Of a stretch of DNA of 17,955 nucleotides, positions 1 through 8,827 are shown piece after piece. The position numbers were made by a program, and so were the translations under genes. Origin of the DNA: CALHVX01 sp038757945 (GTDB lineage: Bacteria; Pseudomonadota; Gammaproteobacteria; Pseudomonadales; Azotimanducaceae); contig JBCDGJ010000105.1 of the NCBI GenBank assembly GCA_038757945.1, positions 1 through 17,955 on the forward strand, in the 5' to 3' direction. Within the stretch, counting starts at the first letter, position 1. Each line of letters starts with the position of its first letter. A model generated the notes under the pieces. The model saw only the letters and a list, made by a program, of their open reading frames with translations. It was not told where the DNA came from and did no database searches.

Positions 1-101
1 CACAAGGAAGGGCACCCACGCCAACAGCAGGCAATCAGACGACCGCAGTGGCCAACGTTTCGAATCCGAACGACGCAGCAACAGAGACCGTTGTGTCTGT
101 G

Positions 102-521
102 TCACTCAGGCAACTGCCACAACATCTCGTGATTGGTGATCTCGGAGAAGGTAACCCCCATCGCTGCAAACTCCCTGCCCATGACCGCCATCTCCTTCAT
201 CTGCGCCATTTGCATGGCAGCTTCCATGCTTTCCCACAGGCTCACATTCGTGATGGCATTTTTGTCCTTGTCTATGGCTACGTAGTACTTGAGATTGCCT
301 TGCAGTTTCATAACGGCGGGCTTGATCTTCACTTCAAATTCGCCCTTGAGCTTCGCCTCGACATCAGCCTCAGCATCTTCGGGGTAATACCCAATGGAGA
401 TTCGAACAATTGGGGCTGAGGCTGCACCAGGCTCACTCGCAGCCATCGGCTGCGCGCAGCCGTATTGCAGCATCGCCAGCAGGATGAGAAAGACAGAAAC
501 CGAATTGTGGTGAGCTGACAT
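102..521 (-). CDS. Secreted small protein, dimeric alpha/beta-barrel (ABM-like) type
   Basis: 139 aa. Residues 1-21 form a hydrophobic signal peptide followed by Cys22. The residues before Cys22 (LQYG) do not match a strict lipobox, so it may be a lipoprotein or simply exported. The rest (about residues 38-139) has the pattern of ABM/EthD-like dimeric alpha-beta barrels: an opening strand (IVRISIGYYP), a central strand around KYYVAIDKDKN, an ITNVSLWES strand leading into a Met-rich helix, and a closing segment ending in a W near the C-terminus. Proteins of this fold include monooxygenases and heme-degrading enzymes, but no catalytic residue is recognisable, so no reaction is assigned. The ATG has an AAGGGG ribosome site at 530-535, 8 bases upstream. 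It lies downstream of the MFS gene on the same strand with a 152-base gap, so it may be cotranscribed or independent. The existence of the gene is well supported; the fold is inferred from pattern. Confidence 0.75.
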   Translation of the reverse strand: MSAHHNSVSVFLILLAMLQYGCAQPMAASEPGAASAPIVRISIGYYPEDAEADVEAKLKGEFEVKIKPAVMKLQGNLKYYVAIDKDKNAITNVSLWESMEAAMQMAQMKEMAVMGREFAAMGVTFSEITNHEMLWQLPE

Positions 522-673
522 ATGTAGAACCCCTTACTCCGTACCTGGCGGATGGCCAGCTGGATTCATCGTCACAGACGCATCCCGACTTCGGGCGTGG
601 CCTGTTCCCTCGGCAAGCCGTCTGATCACAACGGCCATAAGCCTCACTTTCGTTTGCCCAAAGGCCCTGTCGG

Positions 674-1864
674 TCAGGCCGTCGCCGACTGCCGCGTTGG
701 TCGACCAAGGACAAAGAACACCACCAACAGCGCAAGCCACGGCAGGCTGAAAATCATGACGCCGTTCCAACCGATGGTGGCCAGCAGTACACCGGCCCCC
801 AGCGAACTCAGCGCCTGCAGGCCAAACACGAGAAAGTCATTGAGTGCCTGCACCTTGAACCGCTCGTTGTCCCGGTAGGTCTGGGCCAGCAGCGTCGTTC
901 CGCCGACGAACAGAAAGTTCCACCCAACCCCAAGCAGCACCATGGCCCACCAGTAGTGCATCAGGTGCGGATGGCCGTAGCCTACAAGCACGACCGCAGC
1001 CATCAGGAGAACGCCACCTTGTATGATTCGGCGGACACCGAACCAGTTGATCAGGTAGCCGCTGAACAAGGAGGGAAGGTACATCGCCAGAATATGGCTC
1101 TGAATGACCCAGGCCGTGTCTTCGAGAGAGTGGTGATCCATCTCGTGCATGGCAACCGGCGTCGCGGTCATCACCAACGTCATGACACTCCAGCCGACCA
1201 CAGCGGCAGCAATGGCCAACAGCAGGCTGGTATCGCGCAGAATTTCGCTGAACGGCCGAGGCGTACCCTCTTCAGCAGCCAGACCCTTCGGCTGGGTGTC
1301 CCGGTAGAACAGCAGAATAATCAGGAAGGCCACAGCGAGTAACGCCGCCATCGCAATGAAGGTCCCTACGTAGCCGGGGAATCCGGGCGTGACCGCGTAA
1401 CGGCTGGCAAGGCCGGGGCCGATGATCGCTGACACGATACCCGCCAGCATCAGGATCGACAGCGATCGCGGAATCACATCGACCGGCACAGACTCCGCGA
1501 CCGCAAAGCGGAATTGCTGCACAAACGCATTGTTGCTACCGATCAGCAGCGCCGCCAGGCAGAACAGCCCGAAGTGCTCTATGGCAACTGCCCAGGCGGC
1601 AAGCAGGGCACCCCCCGCGGCGTACCCCGCACCGGTCAGGAAGCCGCGTTTGCGCCCGAAACGCGACATGAATACCGTCGCCGGAATGGTTGTCATCGCT
1701 GTGCCGATGACCATGCATGCCAGCGGCAGGGTCGCGAGCGACAGGTCGGGCGCGATCTGCGCCCCTATGATGCCGGAAACGAGCACCAGCATGGGTGCGG
1801 CACACTGCGCGAAGCACTGGGTAACAAACAGAACGATCAGCGTTCGGTATTCGGCAAAGTTCAA
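674..1864 (-). CDS. MFS transporter
   Basis: 396 aa from the chosen start. This is a polytopic inner-membrane protein with about 12 hydrophobic segments in two halves. The loop between segments 2 and 3 carries SRFGRKRG, a form of the major facilitator signature (D/N-R-x-G-R-R/K), and a central hydrophilic loop sits near residue 200 (TQPKGLAAEEGTPRP). The second half opens with a loop containing MHEMDHHSLEDTAWVIQ. The family couples substrate movement to the proton gradient; the substrate is unknown here. The start is taken as TTG at 1864 because an AGGAG site (1873-1877) sits 8 bases upstream. An upstream in-frame TTG at 1882 would add six residues but overlaps that site's region. It is divergent from the epoxide-hydrolase-type gene across a 234-base gap, so the two could share a control region. 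Confidence 0.88.
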   Translation of the reverse strand: MNFAEYRTLIVLFVTQCFAQCAAPMLVLVSGIIGAQIAPDLSLATLPLACMVIGTAMTTIPATVFMSRFGRKRGFLTGAGYAAGGALLAAWAVAIEHFGLFCLAALLIGSNNAFVQQFRFAVAESVPVDVIPRSLSILMLAGIVSAIIGPGLASRYAVTPGFPGYVGTFIAMAALLAVAFLIILLFYRDTQPKGLAAEEGTPRPFSEILRDTSLLLAIAAAVVGWSVMTLVMTATPVAMHEMDHHSLEDTAWVIQSHILAMYLPSLFSGYLINWFGVRRIIQGGVLLMAAVVLVGYGHPHLMHYWWAMVLLGVGWNFLFVGGTTLLAQTYRDNERFKVQALNDFLVFGLQALSSLGAGVLLATIGWNGVMIFSLPWLALLVVFFVLGRPTRQSATA

Positions 1865-1872
1865 GCGACCTG

Positions 1873-1877
1873 CTCCT
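1873..1877 (-). promoter_or_regulatory. Ribosome binding site deciding the MFS start
   Basis: AGGAG on the minus strand, 8 bases before a TTG at 1864. It argues for a TTG start there rather than at 1882. Confidence 0.55.
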
Positions 1878-2086
1878 CTCAATATCCGGCTTGTACGAAC
1901 CGGCTTGTGCGTCCCAACCGCCTGGCATTCGGCGATGAAACCTGGCCCTGATCATACGCCAATCTTCCACCCCGTCCCGATCCTCCACCTGCCGAGCACA
2001 CGCACTTCGGTTAATCTGCTCTGTCACCGCAGAACCCACAAGTGGCCAAATGCTGGTGCAGTAGGGTATTGAAATACTCGCGGATC

Positions 2087-2094
2087 AGGAGAGG
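2087..2094 (+). promoter_or_regulatory. Ribosome binding site deciding the hydrolase start
   Basis: AGGAGAGG four bases before the ATG at 2099. An in-frame ATG at 2042 has no comparable site, and its extra 19 residues are unlike the family. Confidence 0.75.
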
Positions 2095-2098
2095 GTCT

Positions 2099-3127
2099 AT
2101 GGAACGACACAGCTTCACCACCGAGGGCCATACGATGGCCTATCTGGCGAGCGGGCCCACACAGGGGCCGCTGATCATATTCGTGCATGGCTGGCCAGAA
2201 CTGGGCCTTAGCTGGCGCCATCAGCTCACCGCTCTCGGCATGCTTGGGTTTCGCTGCGTGGCTCCGGACATGCGCGGCTACGGTGGATCCAGCAACTACC
2301 ACCGCCACGAGGACTACACACAGGAAAAGGTGGTGGGTGATCTGCTGCGGCTGCTGGATCACCTGAAACGCGACAGTGCCGTGTGGGTCGGTCACGACTG
2401 GGGCGCGCCCACGGTCTGGTGCATCGCCCGTGACCACGCAACGCGTTGTCGCGCGGTGGCCAACCTCTGCGTCCCCTACTACACCCTGGAGCGTGGGCTG
2501 GACGCGCTCATTCCACTGATCAATCGCGATATCTACCCGGAAGAACAGTTTCCTGCCGGTCAATGGGAGTACATGCGCTTCTACGAGGAGAACTTCGAAG
2601 CGGCCACACAAGCCTTCGACGCTGATCCGACAGCGGTGATTCGCGCACTGTTCCGGAAAGGCGACCCTGCCGGATTTGGCCAGCCGGCCTTTACTGCCTA
2701 CACGCGCCAGCTGGGCGGTTGGTTCCCCGGCGACGAGATACCCGACGTACCACGCGATGCAGACGTGATCACAGAAAGCGAACTGGCCGAGTATGCCGGA
2801 GCTCTGAAGCGCAACACGTTTTTTGGACCGGACTCCTACTATATGAACCACGCTGCCAATGCCGCGTACGCCGCTAGCGCAGCGGACGATACGTTGCGCA
2901 TCCCGGTGCTGTTTCTCGCAGCGCAGTACGACTACACCTGTGAGTGCATCACCTCGGATCTGGCCTTACCCATGCGGGATAAATGTACCGACCTGACGGA
3001 GAAGGTCATTGCTTCGGGGCACTGGATGGCACAGGAACGGCCTCTGGAGGTCAACGCCGCGTTGGTGCACTGGCTGGCGACCTCAGTCCCCGGGGTATGG
3101 CCGCAGCCCGAATCGCCCGCGAGCTAG
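2099..3127 (+). CDS. Alpha/beta hydrolase, epoxide hydrolase type
   Basis: 342 aa, the usual length for soluble epoxide hydrolases and their relatives; no signal peptide, so cytoplasmic. Epoxide hydrolases open an epoxide through a covalent ester on an Asp nucleophile. Visible here: the oxyanion motif HGWPE at 30-34, the nucleophile elbow GHDWGAP with Asp100, a Tyr pair at 247-248 (SYYMN) placed like the lid tyrosine that activates the epoxide, the acid Asp278 in AQYDYTC, and the base His308 in SGHWMAQERP. The spacing and the HW after the last Gly match the epoxide hydrolase branch better than haloalkane dehalogenases, whose oxyanion residues differ. The physiological substrate is unknown. 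It is transcribed away from the MFS gene; a shared substrate is conceivable but unproven. The start is fixed by the ribosome site at 2087-2094. Confidence 0.9.
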   Translation: MERHSFTTEGHTMAYLASGPTQGPLIIFVHGWPELGLSWRHQLTALGMLGFRCVAPDMRGYGGSSNYHRHEDYTQEKVVGDLLRLLDHLKRDSAVWVGHDWGAPTVWCIARDHATRCRAVANLCVPYYTLERGLDALIPLINRDIYPEEQFPAGQWEYMRFYEENFEAATQAFDADPTAVIRALFRKGDPAGFGQPAFTAYTRQLGGWFPGDEIPDVPRDADVITESELAEYAGALKRNTFFGPDSYYMNHAANAAYAASAADDTLRIPVLFLAAQYDYTCECITSDLALPMRDKCTDLTEKVIASGHWMAQERPLEVNAALVHWLATSVPGVWPQPESPAS

Positions 3128-3167
3128 GTATTCGTGCAAACGACGCTGCGACCGCACCCTGCTCTGG

Positions 3168-3776
3168 CTAGGGCTCTACAGCCTTCAACGAGAGCGCAAC
3201 GGCCTTCAATTCCTCAGGAAACGGCTCTTCGCTGGCATCAGCCAGGCCTTCCCTGTGGCTGGCAAACTGACCGCTGCTGACCATCGCGATGACCCATCGA
3301 TCGCCGAGAAAGGCGCTTGCAAGCAGCGTGTGAAGGTCCACTCCTGGGCCTACGGCGATGGTCCAGCGCAGCTCGGTCAGATTGAACCGGGTGCCTTTGT
3401 GTTCCAGCGTTTCATTGCTGATCACGTCCACATTGCGGCCCAGCCGGCTGATCTGCGTCAGCGCGGCTCTCCCCGAAAAGCGAAGCGGCAGCCACCAGGG
3501 TTCGTCCATCACCATCACCCGAAGGTTGGGGAGCTGCTCGGGATCCCCCACATCGTGAATGACCGGAGCGCTTGTTGGGTTGCTCACCCAAGACCATGGA
3601 TAAGTGACGCTGATGTTCAGTTCATCGTGCACATAGGTGTACATCGGCTCTGGTTCGTACTGGGTCAGCGAGTCCGCCCTCGCAGTGCCCATGAGTCCCG
3701 CAAAGAGCCCGATGGTGAGAGTCACGATCAGGTGCCGTTTTCGAATCAAAACCGAGTTCATTGCTGCGCTGCTCAC
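3168..3776 (-). CDS. Secreted protein of unknown function, possibly PsbP/DcrB-like fold
   Basis: 202 aa. Residues 1-34 form a Sec signal peptide: a basic stretch (IRKRH), a hydrophobic core and a likely ARA|DS cleavage. The mature part begins with a strand ISVTYPWSW, then an alternating strand/helix pattern (NLRVMVMDEP, a helix near ALTQISRLG, TRFNLTELRWT, RWVIAMVSSG) and a C-terminal helix ending KAVALSLKAVE. A short secreted protein with an N-terminal 'sv.YP..W' strand recalls the PsbP/Mog1/DcrB fold; this is a pattern impression only, and no catalytic residues are seen. The GTG start at 3776 has an AGGAAG site (3786-3791) nine bases upstream. An ATG at 3761 is a possible alternative and keeps the signal peptide. 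It is convergent with the hydrolase (40-base gap) and divergent from the phosphoesterase. Confidence 0.75.
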   Translation of the reverse strand: MSSAAMNSVLIRKRHLIVTLTIGLFAGLMGTARADSLTQYEPEPMYTYVHDELNISVTYPWSWVSNPTSAPVIHDVGDPEQLPNLRVMVMDEPWWLPLRFSGRAALTQISRLGRNVDVISNETLEHKGTRFNLTELRWTIAVGPGVDLHTLLASAFLGDRWVIAMVSSGQFASHREGLADASEEPFPEELKAVALSLKAVEP

Positions 3777-3889
3777 GAAAAGACGCTTCCTACGGTCGAT
3801 GACCGGTTGGCTTTGGGATCGCAGTTTTTAGTGTACCCTCATCGCAACTGCGAGTTACAACCACAACGAGTCAACACGAGGATCTGCCT

Positions 3890-4870
3890 GTGCGCGTCTT
3901 CCACCTGCTGCTTCCCCGCCTCGCACACCGGAATTCAGCTGCGATAGTCCTGGCGCTTGCAGCTCTGGCAGTGACGCTCCCAGTGCGTGCCGAGTTCAGC
4001 TTTGTTGCCATCGGGGACACGGCCTACAACGGCGCTCGAGACTACCCGCTGTACGAGCAGCTGATTGATCGGATCAATTCAAGGGCACCGGAATTCACCA
4101 TTCACGTTGGCGATCTCTGGGGCGCCGGTTCGTGTGGGGACGAAGAGATGGACCGAGCGGCGGAGTTCTTCGCCCGCTACGACCACCCGCTGGTGTACAC
4201 GCCAGGAGACAACGAATGGACCGACTGCTGGGTCGAAGGGCTTGGGCGCTTCGATCCGCTGGAGCGTCTTGCAGAGCTTCGTACCCGATTTTTCTCGATC
4301 GCAGACTCCCTGGGCAAGACTCCCATGCCGTTGGTTCGCCAGGCGGATCTGGTAAAGGACGACAGTGAAGCGAAGGCACTGGTAGAAAACGCACGCTGGG
4401 AGCATGAGCGCGTGCTGTTCATGACGGTACATGTTCCCGGCTCACAGAACGGTGCTGATCACTCCCGCCTGGATCTGATGCAGGAGTTCATGGCGCGCAA
4501 TCAGGCCAACGTAGCCTGGATCAACGATGGCTTTCGCCTCGCGATCCAGCAGGAGCTGCCGGCGGTAGTGATCGCGCTGCACGCGGAGCTGTTCGCCTCC
4601 AACCAGCACCGACGTGGCCCCTTCGGCGCGGTACTGCAGGCGCTTCGGGAAGGCAGCGAACGGTTTGGCAAACCCGTGCTGCTCATTCACGGCGACTTTC
4701 ATCAGTTCGTCATCGATCGCCCGTTCTTTCAATCGCGCGGAGAAGAAGAGATGCCAAGGTATGCCAACCTCACGCGCTTGCAGGTGCATGGAGCACCCGA
4801 GCTGGCAGCGGTGAGGGTCACCGTGAAGCCGGAGACCATCGGCGTGTTCGGCTTCGAGCCTGTTCATTAG
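3890..4870 (+). CDS. Secreted calcineurin-like metallophosphoesterase
   Basis: 326 aa with a signal peptide (about 1-34, cleavage near VRA|EF), so probably periplasmic. It carries the ordered metal-binding motifs of the calcineurin-like superfamily: GDTAYN at 42-47 in place of DxH, HVGDLW with Gly74-Asp75, GDNEW at 106-110 (the GNH[E/D] motif, with Asn108), a lone His231 in IALHAE, and GDFHQF with His271 in place of the usual GHxH. The ligands are therefore present but with variant spellings, as in the hypothetical secreted branch of this superfamily. The substrate (phosphoester, nucleotide or phospholipid) is unknown. The start is GTG, with AGGA at 3879-3882 seven bases upstream. The 113-base gap to the divergent gene at 3776 must hold both promoters; I see only weak -10/-35 candidates there. 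Confidence 0.82.
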   Translation: MRVFHLLLPRLAHRNSAAIVLALAALAVTLPVRAEFSFVAIGDTAYNGARDYPLYEQLIDRINSRAPEFTIHVGDLWGAGSCGDEEMDRAAEFFARYDHPLVYTPGDNEWTDCWVEGLGRFDPLERLAELRTRFFSIADSLGKTPMPLVRQADLVKDDSEAKALVENARWEHERVLFMTVHVPGSQNGADHSRLDLMQEFMARNQANVAWINDGFRLAIQQELPAVVIALHAELFASNQHRRGPFGAVLQALREGSERFGKPVLLIHGDFHQFVIDRPFFQSRGEEEMPRYANLTRLQVHGAPELAAVRVTVKPETIGVFGFEPVH

Positions 4871-4953
4871 CTGGGACTACTAACTCCCACGGCAGCTGTA
4901 AGGCGGCACAGCCTGCCAGCCTCCACATCAACCGTCCCGGAGCGGCGCCCGTC

Positions 4954-5352
4954 ATGCAGATTGAGAAGTGCTATCAGCTACCCTACCCCCCGGAACGGGT
5001 GTATGCCGCCTGGGTCTCTTCGGATACGGTCATTCCCCCCGCCACTGCGATGGATATCGATCCCCGGGTTGGCGGGCACTACCGGTTGATTATCGAGGGC
5101 CCGGAGTTTTCTGCGCGCAACGAAGGTCGCTTCAGCGCTGTCACACCTGGGAAACACCTGGCCTACAGCTGGGAATGGAATGGTGATGGCGAGTGCTCAA
5201 TGATCGACGTGACGTTCCACGCCGCTAACGACGGTAGCAGCACCCGCATTGAACTTCGCCATAGCGGTTTTACGCAAGCGGAGAGTCAAGCTATGCATGA
5301 CAGCGGCTGGGATGCCTACATTGAGGGGCTGATCACTTTCCTCGCAAACTAG
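4954..5352 (+). CDS. AHSA1/SRPBCC-domain protein
   Basis: 132 aa, one SRPBCC (START-like) domain, cytoplasmic. The N-terminal strand and helix (IEKCYQLPYPPERVYAAWV), the following VGGHYRLIIEG strand, the EGRFSAVTPGKHLAYSWEW stretch and the C-terminal helix GWDAYIEGLITFLAN match the AHSA1 (Aha1 C-terminal-like) group, which binds hydrophobic ligands in a deep cavity; the bacterial members mostly have no known ligand. It lies 83 bases after the phosphoesterase on the same strand and may be cotranscribed. The ribosome site is weak (GGAG at 4939-4942, 11 bases from the ATG). A GGGCT/AGCCC stem at 5356-5372 follows the stop but lacks a T-run, so I do not call it a terminator. Confidence 0.85.
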   Translation: MQIEKCYQLPYPPERVYAAWVSSDTVIPPATAMDIDPRVGGHYRLIIEGPEFSARNEGRFSAVTPGKHLAYSWEWNGDGECSMIDVTFHAANDGSSTRIELRHSGFTQAESQAMHDSGWDAYIEGLITFLAN

Positions 5353-6098
5353 GCAGGGCTGGTGCCGAGCCCGGGCCCACTACTCCTTTGATCTGCACTT
5401 AGTGATCTGCTGCAAAGGCAACGGAACTTCGCGGCTAGATCGCTCCAGATTCAGAGACATGGTCGATTGCGATGGCACGCTTCGCCAATATACAGAACAC
5501 CATGGACGCCAAGTCCGGTAGGCAGGCGCAGCCGGCGAGGCACAACACGATTTGGCAGCGGCTTGGTGGTGGCGATAGCCCACCACATTTCTGTGTGCCG
5601 ATAGCTGCATCCAGAGGCCGACCGGAAGAAAGACCGGGGCTAGGTTCTCTTCAAAGCTCTCCGCCAAACTCTCCGCAAACACGTTACGAGAGCGTGTGTT
5701 GAGGAACTCCTGATCTCGGCGAACAGCGGTATCGCCGTCGTTGAGCTTGTCAGTCCAAAACCTGAAGAAAGCGAAGTCAACCACTCGCTGCCACCTCTGT
5801 TTTTCACTCGTACGACTTTTCCAGCCTGAACACCCCGCTTCTCCACAGCACGGCTCTTCGGTTGACCCGACCTCATCAATGAACTAGAACAGTGCTGTCG
5901 GCAGTTGCACTCAGTACTCGCCAATTGCTGACGGGCGTCCTGTAAATGCGTTCGGGGCATTGTCAGAAGCCACTTGATCAGCGCTGGGGAGAGCGTTGAT
6001 TCCGGTCAGATCAGTTCGGTAACGTCAGTTTGATCCCCGCACTAAGGCCGGATCAGACTGGCCGCTCGGTTGCGCAATTGTTGCGAAGCTGCGGCCCT

Positions 6099-6130
6099 AC
6101 TGGTGCACAAGCGACTGGTGCACAAGCGAC
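6099..6130. repeat. Tandem 15-bp duplication ahead of the TonB-dependent receptor
   Basis: The unit actggtgcacaagcg occurs twice head to tail (6099-6113, 6114-6128) with two further matching bases. It is followed at 6131-6150 by a second short repeat, gcacgacca twice with two bases between. Both sit in the leader, 44 to 75 bases before the chosen start. Confidence 0.85.
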
Positions 6131-6158
6131 GCACGACCATTGCACGACCACTCATAGT

Positions 6159-6165
6159 GAGGGGG
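6159..6165 (+). promoter_or_regulatory. Ribosome binding site deciding the receptor start
   Basis: GAGGGGG eight bases before the ATG at 6174, which is immediately followed by a signal peptide. An in-frame start at 6030 would bury that signal peptide under 48 residues. Confidence 0.75.
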
Positions 6166-6173
6166 TCCATTCA

Positions 6174-8657
6174 ATGATCAGAGTACTCAGATTCGCAGCA
6201 CTGTCCCTGGGGCTGCTGTTCCTGGCGCCAGCGCAAGCGGCGCAACAGGTCGAAGAGATTGTGGTGACCGCAAGGTCCGTCGAGGAGACGGTACGAGATA
6301 TCCCGGTTGCACTCACGGCCGTTGGCGAAGAACGCTTGAACAACTTCGGCATCGAGAGCATGGCAGACCTCGAGGCGCTTACGCCGCAGGTCTCCATTGC
6401 CCGCGCAGGCAACGGCAACGGAGCGACCGTGGCCATTCGAGGCATCGGCTCGCCAACCACCAGCATCGGCATCGAGCAGTCCGTTGCGATCATGATCGAC
6501 GGCGTTTACTTCCCCCAGGGTCGCGCCATCAACGAAGGCCTCTTCGACGTGAGCCAGGTGGCCATCCTCAAAGGGCCGCAAGCGCTCTACTTCGGCAAGA
6601 ACGCAACGGCTGGCGTGGTCTCGATCATGACCAACAATCCCGGCGAGGAGTTTGAGGCGAGCCTCCGCGTTAACAACGAGTTCGAGAGCGGCGATCTTAC
6701 GACCGAAGGCATGGTCTCGATCCCGATCAACGAGAAGATCGGCATTCGCCTGGCAGTTCAACACTCCGAGATGGACGAAGGTTGGATCGAAAACACCGCG
6801 CCGGCTGAAGGCGACTTTTATAACACGCTCGACGCCGCCACCTTTACCCCGGAAGCCTTCTTCAACCCGAAGGCGACCTATGACTGGCCGCAGGAGGAAG
6901 CACTCTATGCCCGCCTGACGGTCGCCGGGGACCTGTCCGAGCGCATGGACTACAACATCAAGTTCAACTACGCGGAGTTTGAGCAGGGCACGCCAAGCGG
7001 AGCGCTTGAACGCTTCGACTGCCGGGCTCTGAACGGCGTTGCTCATACGTCGGTGGCTGTCGACCCGCAGCCGCCCGGACGACAGACGCCACTGCTGGAA
7101 CCGATAGCGCTGCCCACCGTGGATTGTTCGCCGGACACCAGGCGTGGTTGGAACAACGTGCCGCCGGAGATCTCCCGTACCAACCGGTTGCTGCGCCAGT
7201 TCGGCGGTGATGACGGCGATCTCTACGAGTCCTATTCGATCACCGGCACCTTCAACTGGGAATACGACAACTTTGATCTGACGGCGATTCTCAATTACCA
7301 CGACCAGGAAGCCCGCTGGGTTGGCGACCAGGATGCCAGCGGCGTGACCTCGATCTTTGCCGGCGAGTACAACGATTTCGAGAACATGTCCGCAGAGTTT
7401 CGGTTCGTCACACGGCTGGATCAGCCGGTCAATTTTGTGGTGGGCACCTACCTGCAGCAAACCGAGCGCTACTTTAATCAGGTGGTGAACTTCGCCGGGG
7501 CACGGAACACGGCAGCGGATCCGAACGACGAGTTCACAGCCTACGACAAGATCTCCGAGACCGACGGCGATACCGTTTCAATCTACGGCGAAGTGATCTG
7601 GGACATCACGGATCAATGGCAGCTCACCACCGGTGCGCGTTGGATCGATGAGAACAAGGATTCCTTCTTCATTCAGCCCTACGTCAATCCGTTCTTCACC
7701 GGCCTCTTTACCCTCTTCGACCCGGCGAATCCGGCAACCCGCGCAGTGGCTGATCAGAACTTTGACGACATCACGCCCGAGGTCACGCTACGCTACGAAC
7801 CCAATGATGAGTGGACGCTCTACGTGGCCTACAAGGAGGGGTTCAAGTCCGGCGGCTTCTCCAACAGCGCGATTTTGAGCAACCTGTCACCACCAGGCTT
7901 CAACGACTTCATCTTCGAGCCCGAAGAAGTGCGTGGTGTCGAGTTCGGTGCCAAAGCCTCGCTCCTGGATAGCGCGATGCTCGTCCAGTTCGAACTCTTT
8001 CACTACGAGTTCGACGATCTGCAGGTCGACTTCTTCAACTCTGCCCAGTTCGCCTTCGTCACCGACAATGCCGGTGGCTCTGAAACCACCGGCGCCGAGC
8101 TGCAGATCGACTGGGCGCTACCGGTCGAAGGGCTGAGCCTGTCCGGGTCCATCGCCTACCTGGAATCGACCTTCACGGATTTCCGAAGCTTCTGCGCCAC
8201 CGGGCAGTCATTGGAAGAGGGCTGCTTCCTGCCACCCCCACCCGCGGTAGAAACCGATGCATTCCAGAACCTGGACGGCAACGACCGCCCGAACGCTCCA
8301 GAATGGGCTGGCTTCCTGCAGTTCAACTACGAGCGCCCCCTGGGACAAAACATCGTCTTCGGGGCAACGGCCAACGCCCAGTTCCGAAGCAGCATTGGCC
8401 TTATCGCGCAGGACGTGCAGGCCACTCAGTCGGCCTATGAGACCTACGATGCCAACATTCGCATCGGCGCCGCATCGGGTCGCTGGCAGGTTGCTCTGAT
8501 CGGCAAGAACCTGTCAGATGAGTACGCGTTCCGGGGCGGCGGCAACGTGCCGGGTACCGGCGGCAATACCGGCACCGCGGAAGGCTTCGCCTCTGACCTG
8601 CAGGGCGTCGGCATCCGGCCACGGCAGATCGAGCTGGAGCTGCTCTGGCGCTACTGA
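6174..8657 (+). CDS. TonB-dependent outer-membrane receptor
   Basis: 827 aa, typical for the family. Residues 1-22 are a signal peptide (cleavage near AQA|AQ). A TonB-box-like EEIVVTA follows at 27-33. The plug domain runs to about residue 150, with VEETVRDIPVALTAV, a VAIRGIG strand, IMIDGVYFPQG, and the VAILKGPQALYFGKNATAGVVSI block that is the hallmark of the plug. The rest is a 22-stranded barrel region with alternating aromatic strands, the conserved YKEGFKSGGF at about 552-561, and a C-terminal strand ending ELLWRY, whose aromatic end is the outer-membrane insertion signal. Such receptors bring large or scarce organic ligands across the outer membrane using the TonB-ExbBD system; none of those genes is here. 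The EEIVVTAR/IPVALTAV style is common in sphingomonads and marine gammaproteobacteria and usually not siderophore-specific. The ligand is unknown. Confidence 0.95.
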   Translation: MIRVLRFAALSLGLLFLAPAQAAQQVEEIVVTARSVEETVRDIPVALTAVGEERLNNFGIESMADLEALTPQVSIARAGNGNGATVAIRGIGSPTTSIGIEQSVAIMIDGVYFPQGRAINEGLFDVSQVAILKGPQALYFGKNATAGVVSIMTNNPGEEFEASLRVNNEFESGDLTTEGMVSIPINEKIGIRLAVQHSEMDEGWIENTAPAEGDFYNTLDAATFTPEAFFNPKATYDWPQEEALYARLTVAGDLSERMDYNIKFNYAEFEQGTPSGALERFDCRALNGVAHTSVAVDPQPPGRQTPLLEPIALPTVDCSPDTRRGWNNVPPEISRTNRLLRQFGGDDGDLYESYSITGTFNWEYDNFDLTAILNYHDQEARWVGDQDASGVTSIFAGEYNDFENMSAEFRFVTRLDQPVNFVVGTYLQQTERYFNQVVNFAGARNTAADPNDEFTAYDKISETDGDTVSIYGEVIWDITDQWQLTTGARWIDENKDSFFIQPYVNPFFTGLFTLFDPANPATRAVADQNFDDITPEVTLRYEPNDEWTLYVAYKEGFKSGGFSNSAILSNLSPPGFNDFIFEPEEVRGVEFGAKASLLDSAMLVQFELFHYEFDDLQVDFFNSAQFAFVTDNAGGSETTGAELQIDWALPVEGLSLSGSIAYLESTFTDFRSFCATGQSLEEGCFLPPPPAVETDAFQNLDGNDRPNAPEWAGFLQFNYERPLGQNIVFGATANAQFRSSIGLIAQDVQATQSAYETYDANIRIGAASGRWQVALIGKNLSDEYAFRGGGNVPGTGGNTGTAEGFASDLQGVGIRPRQIELELLWRY

Positions 8658-8827
8658 GGATAATCAAAGGCGTTCCATTCAACGCACTGCCGATCGGCGG
8701 TCTTGCCGCGCGCAGCACCGAACACAGGAGGCTACCGATCGGCTGGACGCCTATGCGCCGGTGAGATCGACGAGGGCCTTGAGGAAGTCACCGACCGCTC
8801 CCCGGTGAGGGGTCAATGACAGGCTCG

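Larger units (their letters stand above)
5353..6173. other. 821-base stretch without a confident gene; possible decayed minus-strand coding
   Basis: No ORF here has a convincing start, ribosome site and family match. On the minus strand one frame is open from 5883 to 5380, with an acidic, protein-like middle (FWTDKLNDGDTAVRRDQEF). It turns into low-complexity Cys/Ala/Pro/Ser text below about 5590. An overlapping minus frame, open from 5650 to a stop at 5435-5437, then looks protein-like (a hydrophobic run around CLAGCACLPDLASMVFCILA). This could be a frameshifted gene remnant or chance. The right end must carry the receptor promoter; I see no clear -10/-35 pair. Confidence 0.4.

Noticed and set aside
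6171..7460. 429-aa minus-strand open frame inside the receptor gene
   Set aside because: Antisense shadow of the TonB-dependent receptor, which has a complete plug and barrel signature on the plus strand.
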